Shown: one piece after another, positions 20,501 to 26,370 of the stretch | Position numbering within the stretch: the first letter of the stretch is position 1 | How the letters are laid out: each line of letters starts with the position of its first letter | Origin: an uncultured Verrucomicrobiota bacterium | Lineage (GTDB): Bacteria > Verrucomicrobiota > Verrucomicrobiia > Limisphaerales > UBA9464 | Direction: 5' to 3' | Assembly (NCBI GenBank): GCA_903907925.1 | Contig: CAIVQB010000047.1 | Location: forward strand, 17,399 to 81,398 | DNA: 64,000 nucleotides | The notes under the pieces: generated by a model | What the model was told of the DNA's origin: nothing | Seen by the model: only the letters and a program-made list of their open reading frames with translations | The model's database searches: none | Made by a program: the position numbers and the translations under genes

Positions 20501-21438
20501 AACCCGAGGTTGATGGCACCCAGCAATTGGGGCGCGATCTTGTCCGGCGTCACGTGCAGGACCGCCTCACCGGTCGTGTTGGTCCCGAGGGTATTCCAAA
20601 GCGTGGCGCTGTAACGCGAACCGTCGTCATCCAGCGACACCGCATTGAGTGTCAAGGTGCGGGTCGTTGCGCCCGGGATGGCGGTGCCGTTCTTCGACCA
20701 CTGACAGGAGACGAGGTCCTTGTTGCGGATTTGCACGGTGAACACCGCCTGCTGGCCTTCGATTGCGGTGGTGTTCGCCGGGGGAACGGTGACCACCGGC
20801 GCGGACAATGCTGTGCCGTAGGCCAGCAGGTTGGTGGCGGAAATCGGTCCCTGATCGACGCCATCCGGACGTTTCCAGCGGACCGCGAGATTGTCACTGC
20901 CGCCGCCTTCCTTGTGCAGGGCCTGGATGTAGTAGTTCTTTCCGGCCTGAAGCAAAATCGGTGCGGATTGCTGGGCGGGATCGGAGGTCCAGGCCCGCGG
21001 TGAAGTGGCACCCGAAACGTAGGCGATCAACTGAACGTTGGCGGGATCATCGTCGGTGCTCAGGTACAGGGATCCGTTGTCGTCGGAGGCGATCCAAAAG
21101 GTGTAGTTGCCGGTGACGGGCGGGATGATGTACCCGTGCATCCGCTGTCCGTAGTTGTCGTCGATGTTCGACGGTGATTCGAAGAGCGTCGTGACCAGGT
21201 TGGTCTGCGACGGATGATCGGGGTAGGCGGGATTGTTGGTGAGATCACTGATCGCGGTGCCGGGGATGCCGCGGAACACCTCGCGAAGAATCGATCCGGC
21301 CTCCGCGGAACATCCGAACAGCAGGGCAAGACCCAAAGCGATGCCACGCAGGGCGGTCCAAACGTTACGAGCCTTTGAAACTAAAGGATGCCGGGACAAA
21401 TGGCGGCGGTCGGACGGGACCCGGAGTGGCAATCTCAT
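11509..21438 (-). CDS. giant secreted lamin-tail-domain / CotH-domain protein
   Basis: The product is about 3,309 residues, one of the largest gene types in such genomes. Approximate order: signal peptide (20-50), PA14-like domain (50-195), Ig-like (220-290), Big/SbsA-like (295-390), concanavalin-like domain (410-580), three lamin-tail domains (600-1000), CBM-like region, CotH-like kinase fold (1320-1650, with YGNHRVMYNVGFRDKG and MPWDIDFTLG), three more lamin-tail domains (1806-2250), four putative-Ig/cadherin-like repeats ending in FTWTPTE (2280-2666), two more lamin-tail domains (2670-3110), a fifth Ig repeat, and a C-terminal YRVEY...RFYRIVLP module. Lamin-tail domains show INEI(M/H)Y..P....YIEL.N. 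An open extension to 21858 was rejected because it overlaps the divergent ABC gene and the ATG at 21438 directly precedes a signal peptide. A surface adhesion or structural role is likely, but unproven. Confidence 0.88.
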   Translation of the reverse strand: MRLPLRVPSDRRHLSRHPLVSKARNVWTALRGIALGLALLFGCSAEAGSILREVFRGIPGTAISDLTNNPAYPDHPSQTNLVTTLFESPSNIDDNYGQRMHGYIIPPVTGNYTFWIASDDNGSLYLSTDDDPANVQLIAYVSGATSPRAWTSDPAQQSAPILLQAGKNYYIQALHKEGGGSDNLAVRWKRPDGVDQGPISATNLLAYGTALSAPVVTVPPANTTAIEGQQAVFTVQIRNKDLVSCQWSKNGTAIPGATTRTLTLNAVSLDDDGSRYSATLWNTLGTNTTGEAVLHVTPDKIAPQLLGAINLGLTSVQLTFSEPIDAASAGIATHFQIAPGVAVNAVAPGSNPSTVILSTTTLTPGTNYTVTVSGILDTARTPNPIAAGSTTSFLALELVAQGIGASPSTLQRIGPGSFNLTGGTGNVGGTADRFELAWEKRSGNFDVQVRIADLGIVDPFSAAGLMARADLGTNSMFAATLAASGQVGCTFQYRPSAGQPTTTVGRYPVNYPQTWLRLRRVGTTFTGYASQDGIGWYQIGSTTVPLPTSIYLGLALGSGITTGGSMAQFSDYGTTVNFGTSTLPTDREPIGPTSRRTGLVFSEIMYHPRPPAGVTNDLEYIEIYNADSIFEDISGWKIGGGIDFTFPAGTVLPSAGVLVIAKEPAALQRVYSITNVVGPFTGSLNNSGDTLLLSDTFGAVKLKMTYGSTAPWPVAPDGAGHSLILTHASYGEDDARAWESSELIGGSPGRLDAVLPFPQRGVVLNEFLAHPSHPADAFVELYNPNAVPVDLDGCQISDSPVIGRFRIPAGTSIPARGYLQFTSAQLGFSPDPTGGTLYFVNPNNTRVIDALRFDAQQTDVSTGRSPDGSPTVRRLSQTTPGAPNATWRVEDVVINEIMYAPISGDPDDQYIELHNRSANPVDLQGWRIVDGIDFKIPTGTVIPAGGFLVVARNRDHLLANYPQLNPANTVGGFSKTLPGGGRLALAGADPLTFTNALGDLQNNILHPVVFEVTYSTGGRWGKYADGGGSSLELIDPRADPLQPSSWADSDETAKGQWTPFTYTGVLDNADTGVPFNRFYVLLQGLGECLVDDLSVTRPGSTNLLANGGFELGNTGWLFSGDHSLSTIDSTGAATGANCLHLRAQSHGDTGINSVRTPLLVTVGNNNTLTLSGSARWVAGWPEILLRIRGNGIELPVRLAVPTRLGTPGQVNSRRVDNAGPAVYAVHHSPALPRASEPVVVSCRVSDPDGISKVAVRYRIDPATALTELILRDDGTGGDAVAGDGIYSGTLVGRGSGTLIGFQVVATDAAATPATGTFPSDNMVPVGLPHPECYIRWDDSPPVGSFAHYHLWSSQASENQRRNALNNTYRDATLVYGNHRVMYNVGFRDKGSPFHNGAGSFAITGPDDEPLLGTTDRVFRATGNGGTEETGLRNVVCAWIGKQMQIPYLHSHYMQLYRNGGQFNNLTQDEEAPGGSYAKSWFPNSGVGDLYKIAIWFSFQDDNISFNNTSATLENFRTTGGAKKLARYRWNWQTRTIGGTANNYTNLFNLVGVANDTSTNFVPNLLAVADVEEWMRVFAYHRVLGNWDSWTFSEGQNMYILKQDAGPWVLMPWDIDFTLGLGNAANDGLMNSGQDPVINRWFTVPAIRRMMWRAYRDAANGPLQPENFTPVFTARQTALARNAVGGLSSPAPAIAYMNQRRTYISSQLLSADAPLFAITSNNGADFASPTATTTLRGTAPFSIVGIAVNDTPYPVTWSDQSTFSVTVPLSAAKNLIRLTGLDKNGNPIPGFQQQINVSYAGAIPQAKDFVVINEIHYNPIEPNASFIELFNRSTTTAFDLSGVKFQGISYTLADGTLIQPNGYLVFAKNRAAFAAAYGSTISVAGEFTGSLDNNGEHLKLVVPAGLGGTNDLIISDVRYLSRPPWPTNANGSGPSLQLIDPTQGSWRVGNWATPDPASASRVTPGRINGVRAALTPFPALWINEVLPENVGGPVDNAGEHDPYIELYNAGTTAVSLDGFSLSNSYDDLTRWPFPAGTSLAPGQFLVVWADGQPGQTTATELHASFRLSPSTGSIALARTTDTTAVLDYIDYSQVPQGRSYGCVPDGEPRVRRSLFHVTPGAPNDSTFPQILVSINELMASNTSTISDPATGKFEDWFELYNGGTNSVDLTGYTLTRDVTDPGQFTIPPGFILQPGTFLLVWADKSSKSNTIPAIDLHTNFKLSKTGGELALFGPDAALVDSVTWEVQTNDVSIGRIPDGADGPLTPLQPPSPDAANSVVGGNRPPIITAITGQTVIEQTPLTFTVKATDPDAGQILTFGLAAGAPAGTFIDPATGVFTWTPTEEQGPGGYLLTFTVADNGIPRRVSTLRVPVTVTESNLPPHLEPITDVSIDEGVLFTFTAVASDPDRPANGLTFSLDPGAPTGTAIDPTTGLFSWTPTEAQGPGGYSVTVRVTDNGVPPLSDSRTFTLAVREVNNPPSLTLIPPQSIDEGHLLQFTLSAADPDSPPATIRYSLEGNLPDGIAVDANTGVLTWTPTEAQGPGIYIIIARATENNADHLSAVQSFSITVNEVNQPPILGALKDFVVQEGATIAFTATASDLDIPAQHLTYSLGAGAPAGASIDSVSGDFTWQTPPDSGATTNRITIQVTDDGPGTLSQSGTFTVITQPRFHAVINEIMYHPATPGAGYVELFNPSAITAQPLSGLHLSGAGMDFIFPAGTSLKPGKFIVVAENKSVFLSTYGTGLPVMGDWTGALDPTGTRLGIYDVSTPGSSRALTELFFRSTLPWPAAADSGAALQVLDATRDASRVGNWAAGGNASGSTWQRAVVTGKATSSVLYLYLENIGEAYIDDVRLVAGTDPDAGTNLIPDGDFESGFPGPWTVSDNLKTSALVSTVEHSGKNALHVISTAIGSTRASSIFQDNSASNPLTTDATYTLSYWYLPNTNGGTLTLRLSGAIGAAAPIKATVDLKPLTTPIARFTPGTTNSTAVALPEFPPVWISEILPDNTSGIADAKGRQGPWIELVNTGAVPVSLDGWFLSSTYTNLSDWAFPTGTILPAGQYMVLFADGNPGDSSSGELHTRFRLTPGQGSVALSRTQLGQPVVVDYLDYSGTTPNQSFGRDPNDFPLASGILATATPGGSNSLLTGNHRPTLNHLSDRTATVGIPVDLQFTGTDPDAGQSLSYALVTPIAGATLDAATGRFHWVPTTAQVGLISLRVRATDDGLPPLSDETTVAIQVVVSDAFAINATVISPDLVEIGWPAEVGSKYRVEYRDTLTGSWQLLTEVTATTANGRYQDHITTSPVRFYRIVLP

Positions 21439-21579
21439 ATTGGTAGGCAGCCACAGAAGCAAATTCCGGACCGTTAGCGAACCGGTTTTTTCCCGAAATC
21501 CCGGGGCGATGGCGGAAGGTTGTTTCCTGCCGGCTGATTGACTCCCGGGGTTGCGCAGGGACACTGTGGGCTGCGTTGC

Positions 21580-22263
21580 ATGGCATTGCTTGAAATCAGC
21601 GACTTGCGAAAGTCGTACCGGGCACCCGACGGATCGGCTCATGAAGTGATCCGTATCCGGCGGTTTGAACTGGGGGAACGGACCCAGATGGCCCTCAGCG
21701 GACCGAGCGGTAGCGGGAAGACGACCTTCCTGCACTTGATCGCCGGCATTCTGACCGCCGACACCGGCCGCCTGACGTTGGATGGCATCGAGATGTCCAC
21801 CTTGAAGGAATCCGAACGTGACCGGCTTCGGGCGAGATCCATCGGCTACATTTTTCAAACCTTCAATCTGCTGCAGGGATTTTCAGTCCTGGAAAATGTC
21901 CTGCTGGGAATGTCGTTTGGCGTGGGAGCGGATCGGGAACGCGCGGTGGCTCTGCTGCAACGCGTCGGATTGGGCGACCGGTTGCATCATCGGCCTCGCC
22001 AGCTCTCCACCGGTCAGCAGCAACGGGTCGCCGTGGCCCGGGCTCTGGCGCACCGGCCGAAGCTGGTCCTGGCCGACGAACCCACCGGCAATCTCGATGC
22101 GACGAATGCCGCCGAGGCGCTCGCCCTGATTCGCGGGGCGTGTGAGGAAAATGGCGCCGCGCTGCTGTTGGTGAGCCATGATCCGGGAATTCTGGCCCGG
22201 TTTCCTGAACGTCATTCGCTGGCGGAATTGAACCAGGCCGGCCGACCGGAGGTCCGGTCATGA
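21580..22263 (+). CDS. ABC transporter ATP-binding protein (LolD/MacB type)
   Basis: The product is 227 residues with Walker [10 protein letters not shown] (about residue 40), Q-loop YIFQTFNLL, signature LSTGQQQR, Walker B LVLADEP and the switch histidine in LLLVSHD. The spacing fits the MacB/LolD subfamily, whose ATPases pair with FtsX-type permeases. The stop overlaps the start of the FtsX permease (ATGA). With the next three genes it forms an operon like the Pseudomonas PA4063-PA4066 set associated with zinc uptake; that assignment is by gene order and family. The ATG at 21580 was preferred over an upstream in-frame start because the domain begins at once. Confidence 0.88.
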   Translation: MALLEISDLRKSYRAPDGSAHEVIRIRRFELGERTQMALSGPSGSGKTTFLHLIAGILTADTGRLTLDGIEMSTLKESERDRLRARSIGYIFQTFNLLQGFSVLENVLLGMSFGVGADRERAVALLQRVGLGDRLHHRPRQLSTGQQQRVAVARALAHRPKLVLADEPTGNLDATNAAEALALIRGACEENGAALLLVSHDPGILARFPERHSLAELNQAGRPEVRS

Positions 22264-23465
22264 CCCTCTGGCTCCTGGTCCGCCGCAGCCTGCGTCAACA
22301 CGCGCTTTCCACGGTGGTGACCTCCCTGGCCATCGCGCTCGCGGGCGGTTTGCTCATGTCGGTGTGGGCAGTGAAACGGCAGGCGCATGACACCTTCACC
22401 GGGCAGACCGGAGGCTGGGACGCCGTGTTGGGCGCACGCGGTTCGAAGCTGCAACTGGTGTTGAACGCCATCTTCCATCTGGAGGCGTCGCCGGGAAATG
22501 TGCCGTGGCAGGATTACCTCGATCTCTCGTCGAACCGCGCCGTCGCTCTCGCCGTGCCGATTGCGGTGGGTGACAATTATCAGGGCTATCGCCTGGTTGG
22601 GACTCTGACCAACCTGTTCACCGATGCCGCCTACGCGCCAGGCCGGAAGTTTTCAACGGAACACGGCGGACGCATCTTTGAGGACGGTTATCGCGAGGCG
22701 CTGGTGGGAAGTTTCGCCGCCCGACGACTGGGCTTGAAGGTCGGTGATTCCTTTCATCCGTACCACGGACTCAACTTCGATCCCAAGGCCCAGCATCAGG
22801 ATACCTATGTCGTGGTCGGCGTCCTGGAACCGTCCAACACGCCCGCCGACCGGGTGATCTGGATCCCGCTGGCCGGGTTGCAAAACATGACCGGCCACAA
22901 TCCGGACGCTGCGAATGACGTCAGTGCCGTCCTGGTGAAGCTGCGGTCCCCGGTAGCGGGAAAAACGTTGGAGCTGTTGTACAACCGGCAGGGCACCCGG
23001 CTGACCTTTGCCTGGCCGATTGCCGAGCAGGTGGCCTATCTGTTCGAACGCTTCGGCTGGTTCGATCAGGTGCTGGCCCTGGTGGCGTGGCTGGTGGCGC
23101 TGGTTGCCACTGGATCGGTCCTGGCCAGCATCTACAATTCAATGAGCGCCCGGAAACGGGACCTGGCCATTCTCCGCGCCCTCGGCGCCCGCCGCCGAAC
23201 GGTGTTCAGTGCCATCATTCTCGAAGCGGTGGCCATCGCCGGGTTTGGAATGGTGATAGGATTCGGAGTGTACCTCGCGATTCTTGTTGGAGTCGCGTAC
23301 GTGATCCGCGCGCAAACCGGGGTGGTCCTGGACCCGTTGGCGCCGGATTGGGTGCTGGTCTGGGCACCCGCTTCGATGGTTTGTCTCTCCGCCCTGGCCG
23401 GAATTGTTCCCGCCCTCAAGGCCTATCGCTCCGACGTTGCCGAAGGTTTGGCGCCGGAATCTTGA
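22260..23465 (+). CDS. FtsX/MacB-family ABC transporter permease
   Basis: The product is 401 residues. An N-terminal membrane helix (about 20-40) is followed by a large periplasmic domain (GAKGS-like LGARGSKLQLVLN, VPIAVGDNYQGYRLVGT, IFEDGYREALVG), then three C-terminal helices (LVAWLVALVATGSVLASIYNSM; AIAGFGMVIGFGVYLAI; LVWAPASMVCLSALAGIVPA). The motif ARKRDLAILRALGARRRTVF between helices 2 and 3 is the FtsX-domain coupling region. It couples to the overlapping upstream ATPase. By analogy with PA4065-type proteins it may work with periplasmic metal-binding partners rather than as a lipoprotein extractor; the sequence alone does not decide. Confidence 0.85.
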   Translation: MTLWLLVRRSLRQHALSTVVTSLAIALAGGLLMSVWAVKRQAHDTFTGQTGGWDAVLGARGSKLQLVLNAIFHLEASPGNVPWQDYLDLSSNRAVALAVPIAVGDNYQGYRLVGTLTNLFTDAAYAPGRKFSTEHGGRIFEDGYREALVGSFAARRLGLKVGDSFHPYHGLNFDPKAQHQDTYVVVGVLEPSNTPADRVIWIPLAGLQNMTGHNPDAANDVSAVLVKLRSPVAGKTLELLYNRQGTRLTFAWPIAEQVAYLFERFGWFDQVLALVAWLVALVATGSVLASIYNSMSARKRDLAILRALGARRRTVFSAIILEAVAIAGFGMVIGFGVYLAILVGVAYVIRAQTGVVLDPLAPDWVLVWAPASMVCLSALAGIVPALKAYRSDVAEGLAPES

Positions 23466-23536
23466 GGCATCCCGTCGAGGATGCTCCGGGTGTCGATCCT
23501 TGAATGTTTCCACCGATCGGTTCATCCAAGCATCAC

Positions 23537-24055
23537 ATGGTTCCTGAACCCCTCACTGCACTGGCCCGAACCGGATGGATTGTCCGGTGGCCGGCGCTGG
23601 TGGGCTTGATGGCGTTGGTTCTGGGCGGGTCAGGATGTGACCGGGCCACAGCACCGGCACCAGCGGTTTTGGTTTCCGGCCATCAACACGTGGCACCTCA
23701 CGGTGGAACGGCGGTGGAGCTGGGCCATGAGGAATTTCATCTGGAGTTGGTTCTAGATCCCGCCGCAGGCCGGCTGACCGGCTATGTTCTCGACGGGGAA
23801 CTCGAGAAGTTCATCCGGATCCCCGCGCCCTCGGTGCGGGTGGTGGCCCGGGTGAGGGATGTGGATCAATCCCTCGATCTGTTGGCGGTGGCAAATCCAG
23901 CCACGGGCGAAAAGGTGGGCGACACCGCGCAATTCGAGGTGACGGCCGACTGGTTGAAGACTACACCCCGCTTTGACGCACGGCTCACGGAGGTTACCAT
24001 CCGGGGCAAGACCTACCGCGATGTCCCCTTCAATTTTCCGAAAGGCAACGAATGA
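23537..24055 (+). CDS. histidine-containing lipoprotein, possible metal-binding partner of the ABC permease
   Basis: The product is about 172 residues. A hydrophobic stretch LVGLMALVLGGSGC supplies a lipobox-like cysteine at about residue 34. A histidine-rich segment just after it (GHQHVAPHGGTAVELGHEEFHLEL) could bind a divalent metal. The rest is a small beta domain with no named family that I recognise. Its position between an FtsX permease and a DUF3299 protein is where other bacteria carry a DUF2796/ZrgA-like histidine-rich protein, so a zinc-related role is inferred from context. The gene overlaps the next by ATGA. An upstream ATG at 23504 would add 11 residues. Confidence 0.7.
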   Translation: MVPEPLTALARTGWIVRWPALVGLMALVLGGSGCDRATAPAPAVLVSGHQHVAPHGGTAVELGHEEFHLELVLDPAAGRLTGYVLDGELEKFIRIPAPSVRVVARVRDVDQSLDLLAVANPATGEKVGDTAQFEVTADWLKTTPRFDARLTEVTIRGKTYRDVPFNFPKGNE

Positions 24056-24726
24056 AGACTTGGATTCAATTCTCTGAATTTTACCGGTCCGCCGGGAAGG
24101 GGTTCGCCATCACCGCGCTCCTGGCATTGGCCGGCGTCGGTTCGGTGCTGCGCGCGGCGGAACCCGCCAAGTCCGTCCGTGGCGAGCCGATTCAATCCGT
24201 CGCCGCACCGGCGCGTGGCGACCGGATTCAGCCCCTGACGGCCGGATCAAGCCCGGTGTCCGCAGCATCGGAAAAGGGCGCCGTACCTGCCGTGGAGAAA
24301 ACCGACGGCGGTTTTCTCACCGTGGGTTTCGATCGACTGAGCGCCTTCAAGTACGAGGTGCCTGATGATCCGGGCGTGACCAATACCGTTGCGCTCAAGG
24401 ATCCCGATCAACAAATTCCAGCCGAGGTGAAGGCCTTCAGCGGTCGGCGGGTGGCTCTCAAGGGTTTCATGCTGCCGCTCAAGGTGGAGGGCGGATTGGT
24501 CACCGAGTTGTTGATCATGCGCGATCAGTCGATGTGCTGTTACGGTGCCGTTCCCAAGATCAACGAATGGGTCTCGGTCAAGATGACCAGCAAGGGTGTG
24601 AAGCCGGTCATGGATCAGGCGGTCACGCTCCAGGGCACGCTCAAAGTCGGCGCGATTCGAGAAAACGGCTATCTGGTGGGCATCTACCAGATGGACGGCG
24701 AAAAAGTGAACGCGCCCGGTCTTTGA
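24052..24726 (+). CDS. exported DUF3299 protein
   Basis: The product is 224 residues with an N-terminal hydrophobic export signal (FAITALLALAGVGSVLRA). A low-complexity linker follows, then a C-terminal DUF3299 domain (about residues 85-224): FSGRRVALKGFMLPLKVEGGLVTELLIMRD, then the conserved CCYGAVPKINEWVSVKM and a GTLKVGAIRENGYLVGIYQMDGE end. DUF3299 proteins (for example PA4066-like) commonly accompany MacB-type ABC genes in metal-responsive operons. The paired cysteines may be functional. It is the last gene of the four-gene operon starting at 21580. Confidence 0.8.
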   Translation: MKTWIQFSEFYRSAGKGFAITALLALAGVGSVLRAAEPAKSVRGEPIQSVAAPARGDRIQPLTAGSSPVSAASEKGAVPAVEKTDGGFLTVGFDRLSAFKYEVPDDPGVTNTVALKDPDQQIPAEVKAFSGRRVALKGFMLPLKVEGGLVTELLIMRDQSMCCYGAVPKINEWVSVKMTSKGVKPVMDQAVTLQGTLKVGAIRENGYLVGIYQMDGEKVNAPGL

Positions 24727-24805
24727 AGGCGGATTGACCGCTTCAAATTGACCGCATTGAATAGGTCAGAAACCGCCGCACGGGTCTTCCGTGTCGGTCG
24801 GGCTT

Positions 24806-25414
24806 TCAGGCCGGAACCGCTTCACGCCTGGCCTGCGGAGCCCGTTCCACCATCAGCGCCACGCAGCCGCCAGGTGAGACGAGTTCGTGGTGGTGGGTGC
24901 CGGGCTCGAAGTGGATGAAATCACCGGCCCGAAGGGTGTGACCTTCGGTGATCAGATCCCCGGAAATCATGTAGAGTTCCTCTGAGCTGGCATGGTCGTG
25001 TTCGGGAAAACGGGTTCCCGGGGCCAATTCCGCGAGGAACATCCAGTATCCCACGTCCCGGCTGATCGACAATGGCTTGATCCTCAAGCCGGGCGTAGGG
25101 GTTGTGACCCATTCGCCCTGATCGCGGCTGAGAAACCGCATGCCTGCCGCGGGCGAAATGGGCGCAGATGTCGGAACCGCCTGTGGGGTTCGCCGGATCG
25201 CTTCCAGAATCCGGGACCGGACCGCAGCCGACGGTTCGGACCGGGTTTCGGAGGTTCCGGCGACAAAGGCGGTCGTGGTGTCGTGAAGTCGGGCGAGTTC
25301 GTCCCGGACATCGGGATCGTGCGCCGCCAGCGCTTCGACGTGGGCGGCGTCGCCGCGGGACAGGGCACCGGCGGCGTGGGCCGCCGCGAGTTCCTGCAGA
25401 TTGGTGCATTTCAT
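24806..25414 (-). CDS. ChrR-like cupin anti-sigma factor
   Basis: The product is 202 residues. The N-terminal ~90 residues form a helical anti-sigma-like domain (LQELAAAHAAGALSRGDAAHVEAL). The C-terminal ~100 residues form a cupin with metal-site residues HDHASSEELYMISGD and a later HHHE. Unlike Rhodobacter ChrR, the N-terminal domain lacks a CxxC zinc motif, so sigma binding may be closer to the zinc-free class. The start overlaps the stop of the ECF sigma gene (ATGA), the usual arrangement for a cognate pair. The cupin probably senses a metal or reactive oxygen signal; which one is unknown. Confidence 0.82.
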   Translation of the reverse strand: MKCTNLQELAAAHAAGALSRGDAAHVEALAAHDPDVRDELARLHDTTTAFVAGTSETRSEPSAAVRSRILEAIRRTPQAVPTSAPISPAAGMRFLSRDQGEWVTTPTPGLRIKPLSISRDVGYWMFLAELAPGTRFPEHDHASSEELYMISGDLITEGHTLRAGDFIHFEPGTHHHELVSPGGCVALMVERAPQARREAVPA

Positions 25415-25986
25415 AGGCTCTCTTCCAGTACGTCCCGCAACGCCAACATCCCCCGGCGGATCCGCGCCTTGATCGTGCCCAGGGGAACTCCGATCGCCGC
25501 AGCGATCTCGGTTTGTGTCATTCCGGAAAAAAAAGCGAGTTCGATTGCCCGGCGCTGATCGATGGGCAATGCGGCCAGAGCCGCGCGCACGGAACGCGCG
25601 GATTCCCCGGCGACGGCGTCCTCGAGCGCGTCCAGGGTTTCGGTCTGTTCGGCGGGGATCGAATTCTCGGCGGCGCGGTGCAGATCCGACTTCCTGCGGC
25701 GTGACCGAAGACGGTCGATCGATTTGTTTCGGGTCAGGGCCACCGCCCAACTGAGCGGCCGGCCGAACAGGGCGTCGTAAACCGGCGCCTTTTCCCAAAG
25801 CAGAACCGCTGATTCCTGCAGGACATCCTCCGCCTCGTGAACATCCCCCAGGATTCGCAGTGCCACCGAAAACAACAGGCGCGAATGCCGGTCGTAGAAC
25901 GCTGCGAACGCCTCTTCGGATCCCGAGCGGATTCGCGCAAACAATTCGGCATCCAATTCGTCCGCGATATCGGTGGGTGGCGACAT
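25411..25986 (-). CDS. ECF-family RNA polymerase sigma factor
   Basis: The product is 191 residues. Region 2 is clear (EAFAAFYDRHSRLLFSVALRILGDVHEAEDVLQE, then SWAVALTRNKSIDRLRSRRRK) and region 4 has the helix-turn-helix IELAFFSGMTQTEIAAAIGVPLGTIKARIRRGM. The preceding linker holds LAALPIDQRRAIE. It is followed by its likely anti-sigma factor with a 4-bp overlap. The ATG at 25986 gives a normal N-terminus. An in-frame upstream start at 26058 would begin almost at the transcription start predicted from the candidate promoter at 26068-26093, so it was rejected. The sigma factor probably drives its own operon and the divergent DUF4331 gene. Confidence 0.9.
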   Translation of the reverse strand: MSPPTDIADELDAELFARIRSGSEEAFAAFYDRHSRLLFSVALRILGDVHEAEDVLQESAVLLWEKAPVYDALFGRPLSWAVALTRNKSIDRLRSRRRKSDLHRAAENSIPAEQTETLDALEDAVAGESARSVRAALAALPIDQRRAIELAFFSGMTQTEIAAAIGVPLGTIKARIRRGMLALRDVLEESL

Positions 25987-26067
25987 GGGATTAGCGGGAC
26001 CGGCGGGTCTTGAACCCGTCCCGTTCCACAATTCCATCAAGCCGGTGCCTGCTACCATTGATGCTCA

Positions 26068-26093
26068 TACGTCGCTGCTCGTCCACCGGATGC
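26068..26093 (-). promoter_or_regulatory. candidate ECF promoter upstream of the sigma gene (GCATCCG-N15-CGTA)
   Basis: On the minus strand, GCATCCG (26093-26087) is separated by 15 bp from CGTA (26071-26068). The same GCATCCG-N15-CGT arrangement is found on the plus strand at 26307-26332 before the DUF4331 gene. The matched spacing at two divergent genes flanking an ECF factor suggests a -35/-10 pair recognised by that factor. The predicted leader to the ATG at 25986 is about 75 bases. Confidence 0.5.
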
Positions 26094-26198
26094 GTTTTTT
26101 CTGTCGATGACCTTCGGTAACGTCGCATTTCTCCGAAAAAAAGCGAGTCGCCAGCCTGTTTCAATCGCGCTCCCGGCCGACCCTTCAAAAAACACAGA

Positions 26199-26231
26199 GG
26201 ACACTGATTCCACGAATTCACGCGAATTTCC
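26199..26231. repeat. single arm of the family C inverted repeat
   Basis: GGACACTGATTCCACGAATT and the bases after it match the left arm of the inverted repeat at 48511 with only a few differences. No partner arm is present here. The rest of the 25987-26370 gap holds the two candidate ECF promoters and no gene. Confidence 0.55.
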
Positions 26232-26306
26232 CAGGGCGGATTAGATTCCGTTCAGATGGATGCCTGGGGCGTTGAAGTTGGGATTGGCTTCGACCCGTCT
26301 CCGGAT

Positions 26307-26332
26307 GCATCCGATTCCCCTTGGCGCGCGTT
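26307..26332 (+). promoter_or_regulatory. candidate ECF promoter upstream of the DUF4331 gene (GCATCCG-N15-CGTT)
   Basis: GCATCCG (26307-26313) and CGTT (26329-26332) are 15 bp apart, matching the element upstream of the divergent sigma gene. Transcription would start near 26338-26340, about 30 bases before the ATG at 26371, which supports that start over the upstream ATG at 26344. Confidence 0.5.
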
Positions 26333-26370
26333 TCATCGCTGCAATGCCCTCACACGGCACCTCCCACCTG

